Origin: Gemmatimonadota bacterium | GTDB lineage: Bacteria; Gemmatimonadota; Gemmatimonadetes; Gemmatimonadales; GWC2-71-9 | DNA: 11,853 nt | NCBI GenBank assembly: GCA_003221075.1 | Contig: QHUF01000100.1 | Span: 1-11,853 of the forward strand | Direction: 5' to 3' | Part shown: positions 1 to 6,925 of the stretch, piece after piece | How positions within the stretch are numbered: the first letter of the stretch is position 1 | Layout: every line of letters starts with the position of its first letter | The notes under the pieces: generated by a model | Seen by the model: the letters and a program-made list of their open reading frames with translations, nothing else | Database searches by the model: none | Told to the model about the DNA's origin: nothing | Program-made: the position numbers and the translations under genes

Positions 1-420
1 TTGCTCCTCGGCGTGCTGCGGGAGAAGAAGGGAATTGCTGCGCAGGCGTTAATCGGCGCCGGCATAACGCTCGAGATGGCCCGCGCGGAGGTACTGCGTC
101 TGTTGGGTGATGAAGCTCAGGGCACGGGCATGCGGGTGTCTTCGCATGAGGTAGATCAGCTGTTCAAGATGGCCATTGCCTTGGTGGAGCTCCATCGCGT
201 GCGCACGGGGACATACCCCGACTCCCTGGACGATCTTCAATTCCTGAGCGCGTACGATCGTCATTCGCTCGTGAAGGGCCTCCGATATGAGAAACTGCCG
301 GATGGATATGCGCTCGACGTCGTGAGGCCGAACGGCGAGAAGCCCGAGCTCAGCTACCCGCCTGATTTCTGGAAGGGGCTTGGGATTCGGCGCACCAACG
401 TCGATCGCTCCGACACTTGA
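1..420 (+). CDS. Clp N-terminal-repeat protein, C-terminal part (5' partial)
   Basis: The reading frame is open from the first base, so the true start lies before the window. The first ~37 residues (LLGVLREKKGIAAQAL onward, ending in RLLGD) match the Clp R/N-terminal repeat of ClpA/ClpC, a small helical adaptor- and substrate-binding domain. No Walker motifs or AAA+ module follow, so this is not a ClpC ATPase. Instead there is a ~100-residue tail with a helix around residues 48-68, then the phrase RTGTYPDSLDDL, which resembles segments in exported or pilin-like proteins of unknown role. It ends in TGA at 418-420, sharing one base with the next gene's ATG. The Clp-N assignment is fairly secure. 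The function of the tail is unknown. A fusion or deletion between the two parts is possible but not demonstrable here. Confidence 0.7.
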   Translation: MLLGVLREKKGIAAQALIGAGITLEMARAEVLRLLGDEAQGTGMRVSSHEVDQLFKMAIALVELHRVRTGTYPDSLDDLQFLSAYDRHSLVKGLRYEKLPDGYALDVVRPNGEKPELSYPPDFWKGLGIRRTNVDRSDT

Positions 421-1253
421 TGGCTTACGATCGCCCAGCCGTCGCGGCCTACTTCGATCAGTTGGCTGAGGGAGAATGGCAGCGCTTCGAGAAGGCCGCA
501 CTCGGCGCAATTCACGAACACATCCACAATCTCTATCTCGAGCGCTTCGTTCTGCGGGGGTCGCGTGTGCTCGAAATCGGCGCCGGCCCCGGGCGGTTCA
601 CGCAAACGCTCCATCGCCTCGGCTGCCGCATCGTGGTGGCGGACATCTCCGACGTGCAGCTCGGCCTCAATCGCCGCTATGGATCCGAAAACGGATTTGC
701 GAGCAGTGTCGAAGCCTACGAGAAGCTGGACATCTGCGATCTGACAGCTTTGCCTAACGCCAGTTTCGATGTCGTCGTCGCGTATGGTGGTCCCTTGAGT
801 TACGTCTTTGAGCGGCGGGACGACGCCGTCGAGTCTTGTCGGCGAGTGCTGAGGCCCGGAGGCGTCTTGCTCGCGAGCGTGATGTCGCTGTGGGGCACGC
901 TCCATCGACATTTGGCTGCGCTGAAAGATCTGCCGCTGTGGAGCACGAAGAACATAGTCGAAACGGGTGATCTGACCCCGGAGAACGATCCGACCTCACC
1001 GCACAAGTGTCATCTGTTCCGCTCCGCCGAGTTGGCGCATCTCATGGAGCGTCACGGATTCACCGTCGAGGCGCTGGCGGCGTCGAACGCGCTCAGCACG
1101 AATCTGGAGCCGCTGCTGCTCGAGTTGCGCCAACAACCGGATCGCTGGCAGGCACTGCTCGACCTCGAGGCCCAGGCGACGGCACAACCCGGCTACGTCG
1201 ATGGGGGAACACATCTGATCGTAGCGGCGCGATCGGGGCCCTTGGATCACTGA
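420..1253 (+). CDS. class I SAM-dependent methyltransferase
   Basis: This is a 277-residue cytosolic methyltransferase of the Rossmann-fold class I type, which transfers a methyl group from S-adenosylmethionine to an unidentified small molecule or macromolecule. Motif I, VLEIGAGPGRF, lies at residues 50-60. The acidic residue at the end of strand 2 is D75 (VVADIS), the post-motif acidic stretch is LDICDL near 103-108, motif IV is FDVVVAYGGPLSY near 117-128, and LRPGGVLL is at 144-151. I chose ATG at 420 because it overlaps the preceding TGA in a TGATG arrangement. A TTG at 417 would add only one residue. The domain is complete, with a C-terminal substrate-specific part of about 100 residues. 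The context does not identify the substrate. Confidence 0.88.
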   Translation: MAYDRPAVAAYFDQLAEGEWQRFEKAALGAIHEHIHNLYLERFVLRGSRVLEIGAGPGRFTQTLHRLGCRIVVADISDVQLGLNRRYGSENGFASSVEAYEKLDICDLTALPNASFDVVVAYGGPLSYVFERRDDAVESCRRVLRPGGVLLASVMSLWGTLHRHLAALKDLPLWSTKNIVETGDLTPENDPTSPHKCHLFRSAELAHLMERHGFTVEALAASNALSTNLEPLLLELRQQPDRWQALLDLEAQATAQPGYVDGGTHLIVAARSGPLDH

Positions 1254-1362
1254 GGCTCCCGCATGTAGATTATTTCGCACTGCAGGACTTTGGGCCTGCG
1301 CCTCCAAATCAGTCACTGTCGGACATCGGGCCGACGTCAGATCCCAAATCGCCGGAGGAATT
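1254..1362 (+). promoter_or_regulatory. gap before the cyclase with two similar tandem hairpins
   Basis: The gap holds two hairpins of the same design. Hairpin A has stem GCAGG 1282-1286 / CCTGC 1295-1299 and an 8-base loop ACTTTGGG. Hairpin B has stem GTCGG 1318-1322 / CCGAC 1331-1335 and an 8-base loop ACATCGGG. The cores GGACTTTGGGCC and GGACATCGGGCC differ at 2 of 12 positions, while the outer stem bases differ between copies but still pair. Each is followed by an identical CCAAATC (1304-1310 and 1344-1350), so the stretch reads as a degenerate tandem duplication of about 36-40 bases. Hairpin B ends 19 bases before the Shine-Dalgarno. It could be an operator pair or a leader-RNA element for the cyclase. 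I cannot point to a clear sigma-70 promoter. Confidence 0.4.
1354..1358 (+). promoter_or_regulatory. strong Shine-Dalgarno (GGAGG) of the cyclase gene
   Basis: GGAGG lies 4 bases before ATG 1363, extended to GGAGGA. It fixes the start of the cyclase and is one of the clearest ribosome binding sites in the window. Confidence 0.7.
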
Positions 1363-1902
1363 ATGTCCGACTTCTCCGAAGTCTCCCTCCTGGTCGCGTT
1401 CACCGACTTCACTCGTTTTGCCGCCCAAGCTGAGCGACTGGACGACGCTGAGGTGGCGCGCGTGATGGACGCGTACTATGAGCTGGCCGGTCGTACGGTT
1501 GCCGCGGCCGGCGGTCGCGTCGTCAAATTCATCGGTGACGCCACCCTTGCCGCGTTTCCCGCCGAGGGGGTCGATGGTGGCGTCCTGGCGCTGTTGGAGC
1601 TCAAGGACGCGGCCGACCGACTCATGACGGAACGCGGCTGGGAATCCCGGCTCAATGTCAAGGCGCACTTCGGGCCGGTCGTCGCTGGTCAGTTCGGCGT
1701 AGCCTCGGACAAGCGGTACGATATTCTCGGGAAGACCGTAAATGTGACCGCTCGGCTCGACGCGAGCGGTGTGGCGCTGTCTGTCGAGGCGTTCCGGCAA
1801 CTGGGACCCGCCGTGCGACAGCGCTTCAAGAAGCATACGCCGCCCGTGACATATATTCGGGTGGAAGACGCTCATCGTCCCGGTCGCGCGATGCGCCGGT
1901 AA
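1363..1902 (+). CDS. class III adenylate cyclase, stand-alone catalytic domain
   Basis: This 179-residue protein is a single cyclase homology domain that should make cAMP from ATP. The key residues are in place: metal-binding D15 (FTDFTRF) and D59 (KFIGDA), adenine-selecting K55 and D120 (YDILG), and the transition-state pair N127 and R131 (VNVTARL). The loop HFGPVVAGQFG (102-112) precedes the dimerisation arm. K55 with D120 is the adenylyl- rather than guanylyl-specific pair. No membrane segment, HAMP, GAF or response-regulator domain is attached, so the enzyme is predicted to be a soluble homodimer with active sites at the interface. The start is fixed by GGAGG just upstream. Input sensing would have to come from a partner, bicarbonate/pH or expression level, none of which is visible here. 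Confidence 0.9.
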   Translation: MSDFSEVSLLVAFTDFTRFAAQAERLDDAEVARVMDAYYELAGRTVAAAGGRVVKFIGDATLAAFPAEGVDGGVLALLELKDAADRLMTERGWESRLNVKAHFGPVVAGQFGVASDKRYDILGKTVNVTARLDASGVALSVEAFRQLGPAVRQRFKKHTPPVTYIRVEDAHRPGRAMRR

Positions 1903-1910
1903 CGGAGACC

Positions 1911-2378
1911 ATGACCGACGAATTCAAAGCCAAGCTGCAGGCACTGCTTCAGGCGCACGCCGCGCAGTCGGCAAAGCAGCAGGCCGAAGACAAGACGCCG
2001 CGCGATCACGCGGACCGGCGGATGTGTGGGGAACGGCTGCACGCCGTCGTGCGCCCCGTGCTCGAGGCGATCATGGCCGAGCTCAAGACCGTGGGCCACG
2101 AGGCGTCGGTGCGCGAGCACATCGAGCGCGACGACGCCTATCCCAGTGTCGCTCTCTCCTTCACGCCCCGCAGCGGGCTCGCCTCGGCGCTCATCTTCCG
2201 CTACGACCCGCGGCACGGCATCGTGGTTCATCGCGAGGTCAAGCGCGCGCCTTGGAAAGGGCGGCCGCCGACCGGAACGGGCGATCGTCTCGGCACCATC
2301 GGCATCGCCGCCGTGTCCGCAGCGTGGGTCGAAACGAAGGGCCTGAGCTTCATCGAGGCCGTGTTAAAGGCGAACTAG
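1911..2378 (+). CDS. conserved-looking small cytosolic protein of unknown function
   Basis: The product has 155 residues and I do not recognise the family. The first ~40 residues are helical and rich in Ala/Gln/Lys, with coiled-coil character. The middle alternates helix and strand (LTFTPR-like strand around 80-100), and the end is FIEAVLKAN. There is no signal peptide, membrane segment or metal motif; the single cysteine is at residue 39. It starts 8 bases after the cyclase stop with GGAG just before ATG 1911, so the two genes are probably co-transcribed. Co-location suggests a link to the cyclase, but nothing in the sequence shows what it does. Confidence 0.75.
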   Translation: MTDEFKAKLQALLQAHAAQSAKQQAEDKTPRDHADRRMCGERLHAVVRPVLEAIMAELKTVGHEASVREHIERDDAYPSVALSFTPRSGLASALIFRYDPRHGIVVHREVKRAPWKGRPPTGTGDRLGTIGIAAVSAAWVETKGLSFIEAVLKAN

Positions 2379-2386
2379 AGGGATTC

Positions 2387-2821
2387 ATGGAGCCTGCCCC
2401 GCCTGTTGCCGGCGCTCGGGGTGCCCGCATCCTGCATGCTGCGCTTGTGATCGGGTCCATCCTCGTTGGCATCGTTTTCTTCTTCGTCGTCCGACTCAAC
2501 GGTCCGGCGTTGCGTGACGTGCCACTCGCCGGCTATCTGACCGCGGGGCTCGGGCTGGCGAATCTCGCTTTTGCGATCGCCTTCTTCCGACCGAGGATTC
2601 CTCAGCGTCGCATGGACCAGGGGCCCGACGAGTATTGGATGACGAACGAGGCCCGCGCAGCAGCCATCATCGTCTGGGCGATGGTCGATGCAGCCGGTCT
2701 GATAGCGTGGGTCGGCTATTTCTTGACTGGCCGGGCCGTGCCGGCGGCCGTCGCGGCGCTCGCCGTTGTCACGCTCATCACGCTGCGCCCTTCCCGACTC
2801 GAGGGGGACGGAGGGGCCTGA
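2387..2821 (+). CDS. four-span membrane protein of unknown function
   Basis: This 144-residue integral membrane protein has hydrophobic segments at about residues 14-35, 46-66, 88-112 and 117-135, giving a four-helix topology with short loops. A charged loop (RPRIPQRRMDQGPDEYW) separates spans 2 and 3. I chose ATG 2387 because GAGGG lies 6 bases upstream and the encoded protein begins cleanly before the first span. The reading frame is open further upstream but codes Arg-rich nonsense there, a shadow of the preceding gene. It lies 8 bases after the previous stop and 2 bases before the next start, in one run of genes. No family can be named with confidence. Confidence 0.75.
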   Translation: MEPAPPVAGARGARILHAALVIGSILVGIVFFFVVRLNGPALRDVPLAGYLTAGLGLANLAFAIAFFRPRIPQRRMDQGPDEYWMTNEARAAAIIVWAMVDAAGLIAWVGYFLTGRAVPAAVAALAVVTLITLRPSRLEGDGGA

Positions 2822-2823
2822 CC

Positions 2824-3261
2824 ATGATCAAATCACTTCTCCTTATTGCGATCCTCGTTACCCCTTCCGGTATCGTGTTCGGACAGGGCGCGCCAGTTCC
2901 GCCGTGGGCGGACAGCGCGTTGACCAAAACGGGATTCTGGCGCGGGTACGACTACACGTCGCGCTTGAACCCCGAGGTCGCATACGGTGACCTCGACGGC
3001 GACGGCTTGTGGGACGTGGCCTTCGGGATCGTCGACAAGGGCGGCCGGCGGCACGGCGTCGTGATCGTAAACCAGATCGATCGCTCCGTCCACATTCTCG
3101 GCGCGGGGCAGCCGCTCGGCAACGGCCGCAACGAGTTCGTCAACTGGGGCCTCGCCGAGTTGCTCGGGTATCGTGCCGGCGTCCGCGTGTGGGATTGGCA
3201 CCTCAGCGGCTGGTTTGTCTGGAACGGCCGGACGTATGCCTGGGTGCCAGACTCCGAGTAG
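2824..3261 (+). CDS. secreted protein with one FG-GAP/VCBS-type calcium loop
   Basis: This 145-residue exported protein begins with a classical signal peptide (MIKSLLLIAILVTPSGIVFG, cleavage near residues 20-22). The mature part has a single FG-GAP/VCBS-like Ca2+ loop at 56-64 (DLDGDGLWD) followed by a strand VAFGIV. It ends in a Trp-rich region (WDWHLSGWFVWNGRTYAW) typical of a small beta protein. One loop is too few for a whole beta-propeller, so it is more likely a compact periplasmic domain. ATG 2824 follows GGAGGGG at a good distance. The loop and Trp-rich end resemble the lipoprotein-like body encoded at about 6990-7537. No enzymatic motif is visible. Confidence 0.75.
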   Translation: MIKSLLLIAILVTPSGIVFGQGAPVPPWADSALTKTGFWRGYDYTSRLNPEVAYGDLDGDGLWDVAFGIVDKGGRRHGVVIVNQIDRSVHILGAGQPLGNGRNEFVNWGLAELLGYRAGVRVWDWHLSGWFVWNGRTYAWVPDSE

Positions 3262-3818
3262 TGGCGTCCGCTCCGACACACATCGTGGCGGCGGGCGCGA
3301 TCGCCGCTAAACGCATCCTCGTCATCGGCAGCGGGGGATCCGGCAAGACCACGTTTGCGCGACGCCTCGCGGAGCGAACCACGCTTCCGCTGATTCACCT
3401 CGATGCGCTCTATTGGCGACCTGGCTGGGATCCCACCCCGGCGGACGAGTGGCGTGCGAGGGTCGAAGCGCTCGCGAACGAGCCCGCCTGGATCATGGAT
3501 GGCAATTACGGGGGGACGCTGGATATTCGTCTGGCAGCGTCCGATACAATCGTCTTTCTCGATGTGCCGCGCCTGGTCTGTCTGTGGCGAGTCGTGAGGC
3601 GACAGCTGCAGCACGCCGGTCAGAATCGCGCCGAGTTGCCGGCAGGATGCCCGGAACGACTTAGGTGGGAATTTGTGAAGTGGATCTGGACGTATCCGGC
3701 GGTCCGGCGTGGGTCGATTCTGCGGCGCCTCGATGACCTGAAGCCTCACAAGCGCGTGTATGTTCTTCGCTCGTCAAGAGAGATGAATAGATTCCTGGAT
3801 GGTTTGGCCGAAGCATAG
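3261..3818 (+). CDS. FlaR-type P-loop kinase / DNA topology modulation-like protein
   Basis: This is a 185-residue cytosolic P-loop NTPase of the adenylate-kinase-like group annotated as topology modulation protein FlaR. The Walker A motif GSGGSGKTT is at residues 23-31. The family's HLDALYWRPGW is at 46-56 and WIMDGNY at 77-83, with a Walker B-like IVFLDVPR beyond residue 90 and Arg-rich lid segments afterwards. Members probably phosphorylate a small molecule or nucleotide. The name FlaR reflects an old genetic phenotype and the true substrate is unsettled. GTG 3261 overlaps the previous TAG by one base; GTG 3285 is a possible shorter start. The open frame before 3261 is a shadow of the upstream gene. 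Confidence 0.82.
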   Translation: MASAPTHIVAAGAIAAKRILVIGSGGSGKTTFARRLAERTTLPLIHLDALYWRPGWDPTPADEWRARVEALANEPAWIMDGNYGGTLDIRLAASDTIVFLDVPRLVCLWRVVRRQLQHAGQNRAELPAGCPERLRWEFVKWIWTYPAVRRGSILRRLDDLKPHKRVYVLRSSREMNRFLDGLAEA

Positions 3819-3828
3819 GGAGACGACG

Positions 3829-4665
3829 ATGCAGCGATGGATGTGGCTCACGACCATAGGAATCGGCATTGCGGTGGGCTCCGCGCACGCGCAGACCGTG
3901 AACGTTTGGCCCGGCGCTGCACCCGGCTCCGAGCGTTGGACCCAGCAGGAACGCACGATCGAGAACACACCGGTCGGTACCGTGATCTTCAATGTCGTGA
4001 CCCCCACGCTGACCGCCTATCTCCCCGAGCGCAGCAACGCCACTGGAACCGGCGTCGTCATCGCGCCCGGCGGCGCATTCGTCGCGCTGGCGATCGATCT
4101 GGAGGGCTCCACCGTCGCGCGCTGGCTGCAGGAACGCGGCATCGCCGCGTTCGTCCTCAAGTACCGCATCGTAGAGAAGCGCGGCGACGGCATCCCCCAG
4201 ATGGACATGGATACCGCCGGCCGGTACGGCATCGCCGACGGCATCCAGGCGATCAAAGTCGTGCGGCAACACGCCACCGCCTGGGGTGTGTCGCCCGACC
4301 GGATCGGCATCATGGGCTTCTCGGCGGGCGCGATGGTGACGAGCGGGACGGTGTTGCAGCCGGACTCGGCGGTGCGTCCGAGCTTCGCGGCGATGATCTA
4401 TGGCGGTCCATTCGGTGTGATGCCGGCGATTCCGCCCAAGCTGCCGCCCTTGTTTCTCGCCTGGGCGCAAGACGACCCCGTCGTCCGCGACCTTATCGTC
4501 AAGTTTCACGGCGCGCTGGAGCACGCCGGGCAGAAACCGGAGGTCCACATTTACAGTGCCGGCGGCCACGGCTTCGGCCTGAAGAAGCAGGGCACCACCA
4601 GCGATCACTGGATCGACGACTTCTACAACTGGCTGAACGCGCAGGGACTCACCAAACCGCGATGA
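3829..4665 (+). CDS. secreted alpha/beta-hydrolase, carbohydrate-esterase-like
   Basis: This 278-residue exported serine hydrolase resembles the BD-FAE/acetyl-xylan-esterase-like branch of the alpha/beta-hydrolase fold. The signal peptide is residues 1-21 (cut after AHA). The oxyanion loop is APGGAF at 79-84, the nucleophile is S165 in GFSAG (163-167), the acid is D215 or D216 in AQDDP, and the histidine is H247 in GGHGFG. All three catalytic positions are present and correctly ordered. ATG 3829 is chosen over an in-frame ATG 10 codons upstream because only it gives a clean signal peptide and it has GGGAG upstream. The substrate is inferred as acetyl or feruloyl groups on plant polysaccharide, consistent with the GH43-like gene downstream, but a general esterase or lipase is possible. 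Confidence 0.85.
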   Translation: MQRWMWLTTIGIGIAVGSAHAQTVNVWPGAAPGSERWTQQERTIENTPVGTVIFNVVTPTLTAYLPERSNATGTGVVIAPGGAFVALAIDLEGSTVARWLQERGIAAFVLKYRIVEKRGDGIPQMDMDTAGRYGIADGIQAIKVVRQHATAWGVSPDRIGIMGFSAGAMVTSGTVLQPDSAVRPSFAAMIYGGPFGVMPAIPPKLPPLFLAWAQDDPVVRDLIVKFHGALEHAGQKPEVHIYSAGGHGFGLKKQGTTSDHWIDDFYNWLNAQGLTKPR

Positions 4666-4672
4666 AGCGCCC

Positions 4673-5209
4673 ATGGAACGACGCGAGCTGATTCAGTGGC
4701 TGGTCGCGACCGCGGGACTTCGCGCGCTCGACGGCCTTGCACCAGCCGACCTGTTCGCGCTTGGCCGCGACATTCACCGTGACACCACGTCGCACGCCGC
4801 CGGCCGTACGCTCACCGCGCATGCCGAGCAAACCGTCGCGATCGCGGCGGAACGCATCATCCCGGCGACCGAGACGCCGGGTGCCACGGATGCCGGTGTC
4901 AGTGCTTTCATCGAGAAGATGTTGACGGATTGGCACACGCCCGCCGAGCGGGAGCGGTTCCTCGCCGGACTGCAGGACCTCGACGCGCGGTGCCGCGCTC
5001 GCGCGTCGCGAGACTTCGTCGCTTGCAGCGAGGCTGATCAAGTCGCCGTCCTCACCGCGCTCGACGACGCGCATGAGGAATGGTTCGACCGGCTCAAGTA
5101 CCTCACCGTGTACGGCTACTGTACGTCCGAAGTCGGTCAGCGCGCGCTCGGTCTCTTCCCACTGCCATGGCGCTATGACGGCTGCGCCCCGGTCGATGCC
5201 GCCCACTGA
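4673..5209 (+). CDS. gluconate 2-dehydrogenase subunit 3 family protein (small subunit)
   Basis: This 178-residue protein is the small subunit partner of the following GMC flavoenzyme. Family features include AERIIPATETPGATDAGV near residues 60-77, a conserved helical core, and a C-terminal YGYCTSEVGQRALGL segment. The N-terminus MERRELIQWLVATAGL carries a twin arginine (R3,R4) followed by a hydrophobic stretch, like a Tat signal. In known FAD-dependent gluconate and glucose dehydrogenases the small subunit provides the Tat signal and carries the flavin subunit across the membrane. That role fits here because the GMC protein has no signal of its own. The gene lies 7 bases after the esterase and overlaps the GMC gene. 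Confidence 0.85.
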   Translation: MERRELIQWLVATAGLRALDGLAPADLFALGRDIHRDTTSHAAGRTLTAHAEQTVAIAAERIIPATETPGATDAGVSAFIEKMLTDWHTPAERERFLAGLQDLDARCRARASRDFVACSEADQVAVLTALDDAHEEWFDRLKYLTVYGYCTSEVGQRALGLFPLPWRYDGCAPVDAAH

Positions 5210-6779
5210 CTTCGACGCGATCGTCGTCGGTTCGGGAATGACCGGCGGCTGGGCGGCGAAAGAACTGACCGAGCTCGGCCTCCGCACGCTGGTGCTCGAG
5301 GCCGGGCGGCCGATCACGCCCGAGCAGGACTACGTCGAGCACAAGCCGTCCTGGGAAATGCCGTTCCGCGGTCTGGGCGATCGGCGCGCCACAGCGTCGC
5401 GGCAGCCGATTCAGAGCCACTCCGTGTCGTTCGACGAAATGAGTCACGTCTTCTGGACCGATGACGTCGACAACCCGTACTCGACGCCGGCCGACCGTCC
5501 GTTCTCCTGGTTTCGCGCGCGCCAGGTCGGCGGCAAGTCGATCATCTGGGGACGCCAGGTCTACCGCATGAGCGACCTCGACTTCGAGGCGAACCTGCGC
5601 GAGGGCATCGCGGTCGACTGGCCGATCCGTTATAAGGACATCGCGCCGTGGTACGATCACGTCGAGCGTTTCATCGGCGTGAGCGGACAGAAAGAAGGGC
5701 TCGCGCAGCTCCCGGACGGCGAGTTCCTCCCGCCGATGGCGCTGAACTGCGCCGAGCAGCATGTCCGGCAGCGGATGCAGGAGCGGTTTGGGCGCGACCG
5801 CGTGCTCACAATCGGTCGCGTCGCCAACCTGACGGCCCCACACAACGGTCGTGCGCCCTGCCACTACTGCGGACCGTGCCACCGCGGATGCATCACGCGG
5901 TCGTATTTCAGCAGCGTCAACGCCACGCTGCCCGCGGCGCGCGCGACGGGCCGCCTGACGCTGCGGCCGTTCAGTATCGTGAAGCGCCTCGTGTACGACA
6001 GCAAAAAGAACCGGGTAACCGGCGTCCGCATCATCGATGCGCAGACGAAGCAGGAGCGCGAGTACACGGCCCGCGTCGTTTTCCTGTGCGCGTCGGCGCT
6101 CGAGAGCGCGCGCATTCTGCTCAACAGCGGTCTGGCCAACTCGAGCGGGCAAGTCGGCCGCAACATCATGGATCACATCAAGTGGGGCGGGGCGGGCGGG
6201 CAGTTCGACGGCTGGACCGACCGCCGAGTGATCGGTGAGCGTCCGAACGGGATCTATGTGCCCCGCTCACTGCACGCACCCGGAATTGGGCGGGCGTTCA
6301 AGGCACGGCTGTCGCAGCTCGGTCCCTGGACGATGAGCTTCGCCGGGTTCGGCGAGATGCTGCCGCGCGAGGAGAATCGGGCGACGCTGCACCCCACGTT
6401 GGTGGATGCCTGGGGCATCCCCTCGTTGCACATCGACTGTCGCTGGAGCGACAATGAGCTCGCCATCCATCGCGACATGAGCGTGACGGCGGCGGAGCTG
6501 CTGGAGGCAGCGGGTGCGACGCACATTGAGCCCAGCACGCGCGGGCCGAGCACGCCGGGCGGGACTAACCATGAAATGGGGACCGCGCGGATGGGCCGCG
6601 ATCCCAAGACGTCGGTCCTCAATAGCTGGAACCAGACCTGGGATGTGCCGAACCTGTTTGTGACCGACGGGGCGGCGATGACGTCGAGCAGCTGCCAGAA
6701 TCCATCGCTCACGTACATGGCATTGACCGCCCGCGCGTGCCGCTATGCAGTCGACCAGCTCAAGCGACGCGAGCTATGA
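5175..6779 (+). CDS. GMC-family FAD-dependent dehydrogenase (gluconate/glucose dehydrogenase large-subunit-like)
   Basis: This protein of about 534 residues oxidises an alcohol group of a sugar, polyol or sugar acid using FAD. The dinucleotide fold begins DAIVVGSGMTGG (14-25), with the ribose-binding acid E42 in LVLEAGR. The GMC signature region is around FRARQVGGKSIIWGRQVY. Active-site H466 (TNHEMGTARMG) and N509 (CQNPSLTYMAL) are both present. Cysteines C229, C232, C235 and C239 form CHYCGPCHRGC; the C-x5-C-x3-C subset has the spacing of the 3Fe-4S site in Burkholderia FAD glucose dehydrogenase. There is no signal peptide, so export probably depends on the small subunit. The start is ATG 5175 (35-base overlap) or ATG 5196 (14-base overlap, closer to usual family starts). 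No cytochrome c subunit gene follows, so the electron acceptor is unknown. Confidence 0.88.
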   Translation: MTAAPRSMPPTDFDAIVVGSGMTGGWAAKELTELGLRTLVLEAGRPITPEQDYVEHKPSWEMPFRGLGDRRATASRQPIQSHSVSFDEMSHVFWTDDVDNPYSTPADRPFSWFRARQVGGKSIIWGRQVYRMSDLDFEANLREGIAVDWPIRYKDIAPWYDHVERFIGVSGQKEGLAQLPDGEFLPPMALNCAEQHVRQRMQERFGRDRVLTIGRVANLTAPHNGRAPCHYCGPCHRGCITRSYFSSVNATLPAARATGRLTLRPFSIVKRLVYDSKKNRVTGVRIIDAQTKQEREYTARVVFLCASALESARILLNSGLANSSGQVGRNIMDHIKWGGAGGQFDGWTDRRVIGERPNGIYVPRSLHAPGIGRAFKARLSQLGPWTMSFAGFGEMLPREENRATLHPTLVDAWGIPSLHIDCRWSDNELAIHRDMSVTAAELLEAAGATHIEPSTRGPSTPGGTNHEMGTARMGRDPKTSVLNSWNQTWDVPNLFVTDGAAMTSSSCQNPSLTYMALTARACRYAVDQLKRREL

Positions 6780-6925
6780 ACCGGAAAATCGGTTGGTGGG
6801 TGATGACCGTCCTCGCCCAAGAGCGCTTCGCCATCATGCCGTTCGACGCTGCCTACCAGACGATTGCCTGGCTCTGCTGGCTCCCGAACCTCATCGTCGC
6901 CGAGTGGATCATCTTGCGGCAACGG
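6776..6925 (+). pseudogene. remnant of a DUF2306 membrane protein
   Basis: The first ~50 residues of this ORF look like the two ends of a DUF2306 protein joined together. MNRKIGWWVMTVLA is the usual start of the first span, ERFAIMP resembles the first loop, and FDAAYQTIAWLCWLPNLIVAEW is nearly the family's usual C-terminus. Intact members are roughly 200+ residues with several spans, so most of the protein (about 150 residues) is missing. The reading frame then runs on without a stop into a lipoprotein-like sequence. The ATG overlaps the GMC stop in an ATGA arrangement. The identification rests on remembered family patterns and should be tested by a profile search. Confidence 0.55.

Noticed and set aside
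5103..6176. Long minus-strand open frame opposite the GMC dehydrogenase
   Set aside because: Its translation is Arg/Val/Asp-rich without family motifs, and the plus strand encodes a complete flavoenzyme with catalytic residues. It is a shadow frame typical of GC-rich DNA.
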